Shown: positions 1 through 5,198 of the stretch, one piece after another
How positions within the stretch are numbered: the stretch's first letter is position 1
Layout: each line of letters starts with the position of its first letter
Assembly: GCA_018457305.1 (NCBI GenBank)
Contig: JAGYHM010000063.1
Coordinates: 1 to 6,735 of the forward strand
Source of the DNA: Fusobacterium sp.
Lineage (GTDB): Bacteria; Fusobacteriota; Fusobacteriia; Fusobacteriales; Fusobacteriaceae
DNA: 6,735 nucleotides
Reading direction: 5' to 3'
The notes under the pieces: generated by a model
What the model saw: only the letters and a program-made list of their open reading frames with translations
Told to the model about the DNA's origin: nothing
Database searches by the model: none
Translations under genes and position numbers: made by a program

Positions 1-1
1 T

Positions 2-43
2 TTATGTGATTTTGAGAAATTAGTAAATAAAAAGGGTTATTAA
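2..43 (+). CDS. Possible 3' end of an upstream gene (partial)
   Basis: Frame 2 stays open from the window edge and reads LCDFEKLVNKKGY before a TAA at 41-43. The other two plus-strand frames hit stops by base 9 and base 23. The gap to the TTG start of rnhB is 34 bases with no hairpin terminator, which would suit an upstream member of the same operon. Thirteen codons are too few to identify a family, so this could also be chance. Extending the sequence to the left would settle it. Confidence 0.35.
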   Translation, partial: LCDFEKLVNKKGY

Positions 44-77
44 ATTAAAAAATAATTAAATATTAAGGGGAACAAAA

Positions 78-701
78 TTGGAAGAAAATAAAAATTCATT
101 ATATTTATTTGATTTAGAATATAAAAATGTAATTGGAGTAGATGAAGCAGGTAGAGGTCCTCTTGCTGGAGAAGTTGTGGCAGCTGCTGTGAAATTAAAA
201 GAATATTCGGAAGAACTAGATGAAATAAATGATTCAAAAAAATTAACAGAGAAAAAAAGAGAAAAATTATTTGATATTATAAAAGAAAAATTTTATGTTG
301 GAGTGGGGATAGCCACTGTTGAAGAAATTGATGAGATAAATATTTTAAATGCCACTTTTTTAGCAATGAGAAGAGCATTAAAAGATTTAGAAAAATCTGA
401 AATTAATTTAGATGAAAATTTAATTTTAGTTGATGGGAATTTTAAAATTAGAGAATATAATGGAGAACAAATTCCAGTTGTAAAAGGAGATTCAAAAAGT
501 TTATCTATTGCTGCTGCTTCTATAATTGCAAAAGTTACAAGGGATAGAATGCTAAAAAATTTGGGAAAAACTTACCCAGAATATGAATTTGAAAAACATA
601 AGGGCTACGGGACTAAAAAACATATTGAAGCAATTAAAAAACTTGGAAAAATAAAGGGAATACATAGAGAAAGTTTTTTGAAAAAAATCTTAAATGTTTA
701 G
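78..701 (+). CDS. rnhB: Ribonuclease HII
   Basis: RNase HII cuts the RNA strand of RNA-DNA hybrids and nicks 5' of single ribonucleotides misincorporated in DNA, acting in the cytoplasm in ribonucleotide excision repair and primer removal. The 207-residue product has the full family signature: VDEAGRGPLAG at residues 21-31 with acidic residues D22 and E23, DSKKL at 52-56, the VDG with D119, AKVTRDRM at 151-158 with D156, GYGTKKH at 176-182, and HRESF at 196-200. The metal-binding set D22/E23/D119/D156 is intact and the length is normal for the family. The start is TTG at 78, chosen because AAGGGG (65-70) sits 7 bases upstream and because translation from here includes the complete first strand before the VDEAGRG motif. 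The next conserved neighbour, yraN, is commonly found beside rnhB in bacteria, but here a foldback repeat lies between them. Confidence 0.97.
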   Translation: MEENKNSLYLFDLEYKNVIGVDEAGRGPLAGEVVAAAVKLKEYSEELDEINDSKKLTEKKREKLFDIIKEKFYVGVGIATVEEIDEINILNATFLAMRRALKDLEKSEINLDENLILVDGNFKIREYNGEQIPVVKGDSKSLSIAAASIIAKVTRDRMLKNLGKTYPEYEFEKHKGYGTKKHIEAIKKLGKIKGIHRESFLKKILNV

Positions 702-743
702 CATAGTGGCAGAGAATAAATTCCAAATAATAAATTAAAATTT

Positions 744-880
744 CTAAGAGCCTTTAAAATTTCTCAGTAAAAACTTGTAATGAGTTTTAGAAAAATCTTG
801 CGTGTTTGAGCGTAGCGAGTTGGCAAGTTTTTCTTAACGAATTAGAGTTTTTATGGTTAAAGAAATTTTGGGCTCGTAAG
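744..880. repeat. Long imperfect inverted repeat (foldback, possibly MITE-like)
   Basis: The left arm (744-801) and the reverse complement of the right arm (823-880) align over nearly their whole length with small gaps. Matching blocks in order are GAGCC, AAAATTTCT, TAAAAACT, CTAAT/GTAAT-like sequence, AAGAAAAA/AGAAAAA, and a closing CTTGC (797-801) facing GCAAG (823-827). The centre, 802-822, is GC-richer than its surroundings and contains GAGCGTAGCGAG. An 11-base direct repeat, TTAAAATTTCT, occurs at 735-745 and 754-764 at the left edge. No reading frame of note is present. I infer a dispersed, non-coding foldback element, or a folded region in the rnhB-yraN transcript. I also have the impression that the core resembles repeats in other Fusobacterium genomes, but could not check this. 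No clean target-site duplication is apparent. Confidence 0.6.
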
Positions 881-889
881 GGCTTTTTG

Positions 890-917
890 TTTACTTTTTT
901 GCCCGTAAAAAAGTAAA
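890..917. repeat. Perfect 11-bp inverted repeat with 6-base loop
   Basis: TTTACTTTTTT (890-900) and AAAAAAGTAAA (907-917) are exact reverse complements around the loop GCCCGT. The hairpin lies just after the long foldback and 55 bases before yraN. It has no uridine run on either strand, so it does not look like an ordinary intrinsic terminator. It may be the right-hand part of the same repeat unit as 744-880, or an independent structure in the untranslated leader of yraN. The bases between it and yraN (918-972) show an AAGAGG ribosome binding site at 961-966 and no convincing promoter. Confidence 0.6.
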
Positions 918-972
918 AGAAGTTTATAGAGTTAAGGTATTTTTGTAGTTAAAATTTTAAAAGAGGTATTCT

Positions 973-1332
973 ATGAATAATTGCGAAAAAGGAAACAAAT
1001 ACGAATTAAAAAGCATAGAAAAATTGATTTCTGAAAATTATATTATCCTTGAAAAAAATTATAGAAATAGATACGGCGAAATAGACATAATAGCAAAGAA
1101 AAATAATGAAATAGTTTTTGTTGAGGTTAAATATAGAAAAACAAAAAATTATGGCTATGGTTATGAAGCCGTTAATAAGAAAAAACTTTTTAAAATTTTT
1201 TCTTTGGCACAAAAATATATACAAGATAAAAAATATACTTCTTATCGTGTAAGATTTGATTGTATGAGCTACCTTGGGGAAAATCTTTATTGGATAAAAG
1301 ATATAGCGTGGGGTGATGAAATTGGATTTTAG
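973..1332 (+). CDS. yraN: YraN/UPF0102 family endonuclease-fold protein
   Basis: This 119-residue protein belongs to the UPF0102 (YraN) family, small cytosolic proteins with a restriction-endonuclease-like fold whose cellular role is still unclear. The family signature is easy to see: GNKYE near the N-terminus with E11, the GYxILxxNxR-like stretch at 23-31, GEID at 35-38 with D38, FVEVK at 49-53 with E51 and K53, and the later A79-Q80 helix. E11, D38, E51 and K53 match the usual acidic/lysine nuclease core, so catalytic ability is plausible, though family members are poorly proven enzymes. The ATG start has AAGAGG 6 bases upstream. Proximity to rnhB is the usual arrangement. The 3' end runs into the next reading frame, suggesting translational coupling to the zinc-ribbon gene. 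Length is typical, with no truncation. Confidence 0.94.
   Translation: MNNCEKGNKYELKSIEKLISENYIILEKNYRNRYGEIDIIAKKNNEIVFVEVKYRKTKNYGYGYEAVNKKKLFKIFSLAQKYIQDKKYTSYRVRFDCMSYLGENLYWIKDIAWGDEIGF
1310..1317 (+). promoter_or_regulatory. Ribosome binding site that decides the zinc-ribbon gene start
   Basis: GGGGTGAT lies inside the last codons of yraN and resembles the GGAGGTGAT anti-SD complement. Its G run ends 8 bases before TTG at 1322, a good spacing. The same site is only 2 bases from ATG 1316 and overlaps GTG 1313, which makes those two starts less likely. This is inference from spacing only. Confidence 0.5.
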
Positions 1333-1546
1333 ATGCACTAAGTGTGGGACAAGAAATTATGAAGTGAAAAATATTATTCTACCTGAAAAGAAAAATAAAT
1401 TAATGAAAGTAGAATTGAATACCTACTATGCAAAGACTTGCTTAAATTGTGGATACACAGAGTTTTATTCGGCAAAAATTGTAGATGAAGAAACTGCTGA
1501 AGAAATGTTGAAAAAAAAGAGAAAAGGTGTTATGATTAATGCTTAG
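1322..1546 (+). CDS. Small zinc-ribbon protein (zinc_ribbon_13/DUF2082-like)
   Basis: From the TTG at 1322 the product is 74 residues. It has two Cys pairs, C5-x2-C8 (CTKCG) and C40-x2-C43 (CLNCG), followed by GYTEFYS at 44-50. This spacing and the VELNTYYAKTCLNCGYTEFY region fit the short zinc_ribbon_13 (DUF2082) family, annotated as nucleic-acid-binding zinc ribbons but without a known function. The C-terminal 20 residues are charged and end in a lysine-rich stretch, consistent with nucleic-acid contact (inference). Alternative in-frame starts are GTG 1313 and ATG 1316, which add three or two residues; TTG is preferred because of ribosome-binding-site spacing. It overlaps the end of yraN by 11 bases from the TTG start and the start of comF by 8 bases, so it is probably translationally coupled to both. 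Confidence 0.82.
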   Translation: MDFRCTKCGTRNYEVKNIILPEKKNKLMKVELNTYYAKTCLNCGYTEFYSAKIVDEETAEEMLKKKRKGVMINA

Positions 1547-2171
1547 TTTAAATAAAATTTTCAAAAAAATATTTTTTGACAACTCTTGTTCTATTTGTAA
1601 AAAAGAAATAGACAGGGAGGGCTACCTATGTAAAAAATGTTTAAAAAAATTAAAAGAGGAAGCCTATTTAAAAAATATAAAAAATTATTTCTATTTATTT
1701 TTTTATGATGATAAAATTAGAGAGGTGATTTCTGATTTTAAGTTAAGAAATAGAAAGGAATTGGGCAAAGATATAGCATATATAATAAAAAAACCTTTAT
1801 TTGAGTTGCTAGAAAATGAAAAAATAGATATAATTATACCAGTGCCAATAAGTTTGAAAAGAGAAAAGGAAAGAGGCTTTAATCAAGTTGAATATTTATT
1901 GGAGATTTTAGATATAAAATATCAAAAAATAAAAAGAATAAAAGATACAAAACACATGTACGGAATAAAAAACTATGATGAAAGAGAAAAAAATGTAAAT
2001 AATGTTTTTGAAAGTTCTTTAAATTTAAAAAATAAAAAAATTTTGTTAGTTGATGATATTGTTACAAGTGGAGCAACTACGAGAAATATAGAAAAAGAAT
2101 TATTGAGAAATAACGAGAATATAGAAATTAAAATTTTTAGTGTGGCAATAGCTAGAAAATTTTTAGGATAA
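1539..2171 (+). CDS. comF: ComF family protein (phosphoribosyltransferase fold)
   Basis: ComF/GntX-family proteins combine an N-terminal zinc finger with a phosphoribosyltransferase-like domain. In naturally competent bacteria ComF is needed for DNA uptake, but many family members are uncharacterised and occur in non-competent species. The 210-residue product has four cysteines, C17, C20, C31 and C34, in two CxxC pairs forming the finger. A PVP at 101-103, the K/R-rich KREKERGFNQ at 108-117, and the PRPP-binding loop ILLVDDIVTSGATT (168-181) with the D172-D173 pair follow in the expected order. The length is close to other ComF proteins. The ATG lies 8 bases inside the zinc-ribbon gene; AAAGGTG at 1524-1530 serves as ribosome binding site. 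No other competence genes are in the window, so a role in DNA uptake here is inferred from family only. Confidence 0.93.
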   Translation: MLSLNKIFKKIFFDNSCSICKKEIDREGYLCKKCLKKLKEEAYLKNIKNYFYLFFYDDKIREVISDFKLRNRKELGKDIAYIIKKPLFELLENEKIDIIIPVPISLKREKERGFNQVEYLLEILDIKYQKIKRIKDTKHMYGIKNYDEREKNVNNVFESSLNLKNKKILLVDDIVTSGATTRNIEKELLRNNENIEIKIFSVAIARKFLG

Positions 2172-2191
2172 GATACAAAAGTGGAGAGAAA

Positions 2192-2800
2192 ATGGAAATA
2201 TATATAGACAATGAAAAATTTGAGCCAAAGAAAAATAATAAAAAAAATATTGGTAAGATTATCAAGGAAATAACAAAAAAAATAGAAAAAAATCAAAAAG
2301 TTATAAGAAATATTTACTTTAACGGAATAAGATTAGAGGGAAGCACAGTTATAGATATTCAAGGATCAGGAGTAATTGAGGTTGAAACAAAATCTTACAC
2401 AGATTTAATTTTTGAATCTTTAGAGAACTGTAAAATATACTTAAAAACTTTTTTTGAATGTTATGAGGTGTTAAATTTTAAAATTTCAGATAATGAAAAA
2501 ATTGTAGGAGAAGATATAGAAGAAACTCATTCATTTCTGACTTGGTTTGTAGATTTGATTTATCTTTTGGATGAGGTTTATGATTTTTCGCTGAGAGATG
2601 AAGAATTTAATGAAATGGGAGTAGTTTTATTAGAAGAAATAACAGCCTTAAATGAAATGAAAAAAGAAAATAATTACGATACTTATGTAAATAGATTAGG
2701 TTTTCGTATAGCAGATTATTTAGAAAAATTTGAGAGTAATATAGAATACTATTCTAAAATTATTTTGGAAGATGAAAAAAATAGAAGAAATTTAATATAA
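2192..2800 (+). CDS. Conserved-looking hypothetical protein, 202 residues
   Basis: I do not recognise this protein. It starts at ATG 2192 with TGGAGAG (2182-2188) a few bases upstream and follows comF after a 20-base gap, so it is probably the last gene of the yraN-zinc ribbon-comF cluster. Residues 1-66 read like a small alpha/beta module: a strand at 1-10, a lysine-rich helix at about 19-36, a strand-turn-strand KVIRNIYFNGIRLEG at 36-50 and another strand VIEVETKS at 61-68. This suggests a ubiquitin-like beta-grasp shape (inference). Residues 69-200 are mostly amphipathic helices rich in Glu, Leu, Ile and Tyr. There is no signal peptide, transmembrane segment, Cys cluster or catalytic motif. 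The product is probably cytosolic and acidic overall. Codon use and base composition match its neighbours, so nothing suggests recent transfer. Confidence 0.85.
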   Translation: MEIYIDNEKFEPKKNNKKNIGKIIKEITKKIEKNQKVIRNIYFNGIRLEGSTVIDIQGSGVIEVETKSYTDLIFESLENCKIYLKTFFECYEVLNFKISDNEKIVGEDIEETHSFLTWFVDLIYLLDEVYDFSLRDEEFNEMGVVLLEEITALNEMKKENNYDTYVNRLGFRIADYLEKFESNIEYYSKIILEDEKNRRNLI

Positions 2801-2803
2801 AAA

Positions 2804-2881
2804 GCTTGAAATAGATTTTTTAGTGCGAGGCGACAGTACCCTGTCGCATCTGCAAGCAGCGAAGCGGGCAAGCCAAAAAAA
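2804..2881. repeat. GC-rich intergenic patch with a perfect hairpin
   Basis: Four bases after the stop of the hypothetical gene the composition changes abruptly: 33 of the 51 bases from 2824 to 2874 are G or C, against roughly a quarter to a third in the surroundings. GCGACAG (2830-2836) and CTGTCGC (2841-2847) form a perfect 7-bp stem with loop TACC. Outer GCTTG (2804-2808) and CAAGC (2869-2873) are also complementary, as are the flanking T run (2815-2821) and A run (2875-2881), so the whole patch could fold. Its minus strand reads CTTGCC...CTTCGCTGC, similar in style to the centre of the foldback at 744-880 (CTTGCC...CTCGCTACGCTC on its minus strand). I infer a dispersed repeat. It could slow or partly end transcription before tpiA, but lacks the usual terminator T run directly after the short stem. 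Confidence 0.5.
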
Positions 2882-2926
2882 GAAAAAATAATTTAATAGA
2901 GAAAAATAAAATTTAGGAGGAATAAA

Positions 2927-3682
2927 ATGAGAAGAACAGTAATAGCAGGAAATTGGAAGATGAATAAAACTAATAAAGAAGCAGTAGAGGTTTTAACAGA
3001 ATTAAAAAATTTAGTGAAAGATGAAAAAGATGTAGATGTAGTTATTGGTGCTCCATTTACTTGTTTGGCTGATGCAGTTAAAGCAGTTGAAGGAAGTAGT
3101 ATTAAAATTGCAGCAGAAAATGTTTATCCAGAAATTGAAGGTGCATACACAGGGGAAATTTCTCCAAAAATGTTAAAAGATATTGGAGTTAGCCATGTAA
3201 TCATTGGACATTCTGAAAGAAGAGAATATTTTGCTGAATCAGATGAATTTATAAATAAAAAGATTAAAATAGTTTTAGAAAATGGAATGACTCCCATTTT
3301 ATGTGTTGGAGAAAAATTAGAAGAAAGAGAAAGAGGAGAAACTATAAAAGTAGTTTCAAATCAAGTTAAGTTTGGTTTAATAGGAATTACAAAGGAAGAA
3401 GCAACAAAAATAATAGTTGCTTACGAACCAGTTTGGGCAATAGGGACAGGAAAAACAGCAACTCCTGAATTAGCACAAGAAACTCATGAAGAAATAAGAA
3501 AAGTATTAGTAGAAATATTTGGAGAAGAAGTTGCAGATGAAATGACAATTCAATATGGTGGTTCGATGAAACCTGAAAATGCAAAAGAATTATTGGCACA
3601 AAAAGATATTGATGGTGGACTTGTGGGTGGAGCATCACTTAAAGCAGAAACTTTTTATGAAATAATAAAGGCTGCAAAATAA
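2927..3682 (+). CDS. tpiA: Triosephosphate isomerase
   Basis: This glycolytic enzyme interconverts dihydroxyacetone phosphate and glyceraldehyde 3-phosphate in the cytoplasm, usually as a homodimer. The 251-residue protein is full length. Catalytic and binding residues are all present: N9 and K11 in AGNWKMN (7-13), H95 in VIIGHSERR (91-99), the catalytic base E167 in AYEPVWAIGTGKTA (165-178) with flexible loop 6, YGGS at 210-213 and the phosphate-binding DGGLVGGASL (229-238). C126 of the ILCVGE strand is also conserved. The dimer-interface motif reads AAEN (62-65), with Glu where many bacterial enzymes have Gln; this is a tolerated variant in the family. The ATG has an ideal AGGAGG at 2915-2920, 6 bases upstream. 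It is not beside gap or pgk here. It sits 37 bases before ychF with no terminator between, so the two are probably co-transcribed. Confidence 0.98.
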   Translation: MRRTVIAGNWKMNKTNKEAVEVLTELKNLVKDEKDVDVVIGAPFTCLADAVKAVEGSSIKIAAENVYPEIEGAYTGEISPKMLKDIGVSHVIIGHSERREYFAESDEFINKKIKIVLENGMTPILCVGEKLEERERGETIKVVSNQVKFGLIGITKEEATKIIVAYEPVWAIGTGKTATPELAQETHEEIRKVLVEIFGEEVADEMTIQYGGSMKPENAKELLAQKDIDGGLVGGASLKAETFYEIIKAAK

Positions 3683-3719
3683 AAATATAAAGTTTAATAA
3701 AATATACGGAGGAAAATAA

Positions 3720-4814
3720 ATGATAGGTATAGGAATAGTTGGATTACCTAATGTTGGAAAGTCTACTTTATTTAATGCAATAACTAAGGCTGGAGCAGCA
3801 GAGGCAGCAAATTATCCTTTTTGTACAATAGAACCTAATGTTGGAATGGTAACTGTGCCAGATGAGAGATTAGAAGAACTTGCAAAAATTATAAATCCAC
3901 AAAGAACTTTGGCAGCAACAGTTGAATTTGTTGATATAGCTGGTCTTGTTAAAGGAGCATCAAAGGGAGAAGGCTTAGGAAATAAATTTTTATCAAATAT
4001 AAGAGCAACATCTGCAATATGTCAAGTTGTAAGATGTTTTGATGATGAAAATGTAGTTCATGTTGATGGAAATGTTGACCCTATAAGAGATATTGAAATA
4101 ATAAATACTGAACTTATTTTTTCTGATATAGAAACAATAGATAAGGCAATAGAAAAACATGAAAAATTAGCTAGAAATAAAAATAAAGAGTCGATGGAAC
4201 TTATGAATGTTTTACCAAAAGTAAAAAAACATTTAGAAGAATTTAAGTTGCTAAAAACATTAGACTTAACAATAGAGGAAAAAAATATTTTAAAAAATTA
4301 TCAACTTTTAACTTTAAAACCTATGATATTTGCAGCCAATGTTGCAGAAGATGATTTAGCAGAAGGAAATGAATATGTTGAAAGAGTAAAAAAATATGCT
4401 GAAGATTTAGGTTCAGAAGTTGTTATAGTTTCTGCAAAAGTTGAGTCAGAGCTTCAAGAGATGGACGATGAAAGTAAACAAGAATTTTTAGAAGCTTTAG
4501 GAGTTAAAGAAGCAGGACTTAACAGACTTATAAAAGTAGGATTTAAACTTCTAGGTCTACAAACATATTTTACTGCTGGAGTAAAAGAAGTTAGAGCTTG
4601 GACAATAAAAATTGGAGATACTGCACCTAAGGCTGCTGGAGAAATTCATACAGATTTTGAAAAAGGATTTATAAGAGCAAAAGTTGTTTCTTATGAGAAT
4701 TTTATAAAAAATTCTGGTTGGAAAGGTTCCCAAGAAGCAGGAGTTTTAAGACTGGAAGGAAAAGAATATATTGTTCAAGATGGAGATTTAATGGAATTTT
4801 TATTTAATGTTTAA
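3720..4814 (+). CDS. ychF: Redox-regulated ATPase YchF (Obg-like, OLA1 family)
   Basis: YchF is a universally distributed P-loop protein of the Obg/TRAFAC class that, unlike most relatives, prefers ATP to GTP. It binds ribosomes and is linked to stress and oxidative responses. The 364-residue product matches the family length. The nucleotide domain has G1 GLPNVGKST (8-16), Switch I region with [11 protein letters not shown] (32-42), G3 [10 protein letters not shown] (72-81), and NVAE at 207-210 in place of the GTPase NKxD, which is the hallmark of the ATP-specific branch. A helical insertion with a coiled-coil-like charge pattern spans about 135-195. The C-terminal TGS domain covers about 280-364, including [14 protein letters not shown] (282-295), [14 protein letters not shown] (305-318) and the ending [11 protein letters not shown]. 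The start is ATG 3720 with CGGAGG ending 7 bases upstream. It follows tpiA closely; no convincing terminator follows, only an AT-only palindrome near 4822-4834. Confidence 0.97.
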   Translation: MIGIGIVGLPNVGKSTLFNAITKAGAAEAANYPFCTIEPNVGMVTVPDERLEELAKIINPQRTLAATVEFVDIAGLVKGASKGEGLGNKFLSNIRATSAICQVVRCFDDENVVHVDGNVDPIRDIEIINTELIFSDIETIDKAIEKHEKLARNKNKESMELMNVLPKVKKHLEEFKLLKTLDLTIEEKNILKNYQLLTLKPMIFAANVAEDDLAEGNEYVERVKKYAEDLGSEVVIVSAKVESELQEMDDESKQEFLEALGVKEAGLNRLIKVGFKLLGLQTYFTAGVKEVRAWTIKIGDTAPKAAGEIHTDFEKGFIRAKVVSYENFIKNSGWKGSQEAGVLRLEGKEYIVQDGDLMEFLFNV

Positions 4815-4856
4815 AGTTATAAAAATTAAATTTTAGATAAATTTGTAAATTACTTC

Positions 4857-4885
4857 TTGACATAGAAAGAAAAATCTAGTAAAAT
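4857..4885 (+). promoter_or_regulatory. Sigma-70-type promoter of rpmF
   Basis: A perfect -35 hexamer TTGACA (4857-4862) is separated by 17 bases from TAAAAT (4880-4885), one base from the consensus -10. Transcription would begin near 4891-4893, giving a leader of about 34 bases with GAGGAGGGTGG as ribosome binding site (4911-4921). This is the best promoter in the window, as expected for a ribosomal protein gene. No ribosomal-protein operator structure is obvious in the short leader. Confidence 0.85.
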
Positions 4886-4925
4886 AACACGGTATAGATA
4901 AAGAAATTAAGAGGAGGGTGGAAAA

Positions 4926-5105
4926 ATGGCAGTACCTAAGAAAAAGACTTCAAAAGCAAAGAAAAACATGAGAAGATCTCACCATGCTTTAAGTCCAATA
5001 GCACTTGCGACTTGTGAAAAATGTGGAGCACCTAAAAGACAACATAGAGTTTGTTTAGAATGTGGAGATTACAAAGGAAATCAAGTTTTAGTTTCGGCTG
5101 AATAA
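4926..5105 (+). CDS. rpmF: 50S ribosomal protein bL32
   Basis: bL32 is a small protein of the large ribosomal subunit. The 59-residue product begins [20 protein letters not shown], a near-universal L32 N-terminus, and continues with [14 protein letters not shown] and [12 protein letters not shown]. Four cysteines, C30, C33, C43 and C46, form the two CxxC knuckles of the zinc-binding (C+) version of L32; some bacteria carry a cysteine-free copy for zinc starvation, which is not seen here. GGAGG at 4913-4917 lies 8 bases before the ATG. In many bacteria rpmF follows yceD (DUF177), whereas here ychF is upstream and the gene has its own promoter and terminator, so it appears to be a single-gene transcription unit. 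Confidence 0.98.
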   Translation: MAVPKKKTSKAKKNMRRSHHALSPIALATCEKCGAPKRQHRVCLECGDYKGNQVLVSAE

Positions 5106-5128
5106 TTGAAAATATAATTTGAAATTTA

Positions 5129-5156
5129 AAACGCAGTTAATTAACTGCGTTTTTTT
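5129..5156 (+). terminator. Intrinsic terminator after rpmF, possibly bidirectional
   Basis: Bases 5129-5152 form a perfect 24-base palindrome: AAACGCAGTTAA followed by its exact reverse complement. A realistic hairpin has AACGCAGTT stem bases and an AATT loop, followed by a run of T (5150-5156). It begins 23 bases after the rpmF stop. On the minus strand the stem is followed by TTTTAAATTT, a weaker U tract, so it may also stop transcripts of the convergent DUF1576 gene, which ends at 5199. No second terminator is visible in 5157-5198. Confidence 0.92.
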
Positions 5157-5198
5157 AATTATACAAGCAATAAATATAAATTCTAATATTTAAGTTTT

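Noticed and set aside
40..237. 65-codon minus-strand frame overlapping the start of rnhB
   Set aside because: Antisense to the conserved RNase HII N-terminus and composed of low-complexity Leu/Gln/His.
923..955. Promoter for yraN in the gap after the hairpin
   Set aside because: TAAAAT at 950-955 has no acceptable -35 hexamer at 16-18 bases upstream; other AT-rich matches are equally weak.
702..972. CRISPR array or tRNA in the 271-base gap after rnhB
   Set aside because: There are no regularly spaced direct repeats and no cloverleaf; the symmetry is an inverted repeat, plus one short 11-base direct repeat.
1006..1338. 110-codon minus-strand frame opposite yraN
   Set aside because: It is antisense to a clear UPF0102 gene, has no ribosome binding site, and its Phe/Ile-rich translation is what AT-rich antisense yields.
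1576..1602. TTGACA followed 16 bases later by TAAAAA, resembling a promoter inside comF
   Set aside because: It lies in the coding sequence for the N-terminal zinc finger and the AT-rich composition makes such matches frequent; no downstream gene needs it.
1973..2296. 107-codon minus-strand frame opposite comF and the next gene
   Set aside because: It spans two real genes and their gap, and its hydrophobic Phe/Leu-rich product is an antisense artefact of A-rich coding sequence.
3387..3638. 83-codon minus-strand frame inside tpiA
   Set aside because: Antisense to the conserved catalytic part of TpiA; the low-complexity Leu/His-rich translation shows no family features.
4822..4834. AT-only palindrome after ychF as a terminator
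   Set aside because: The stem has no G-C pairs and no following T run, so it would not end transcription reliably.
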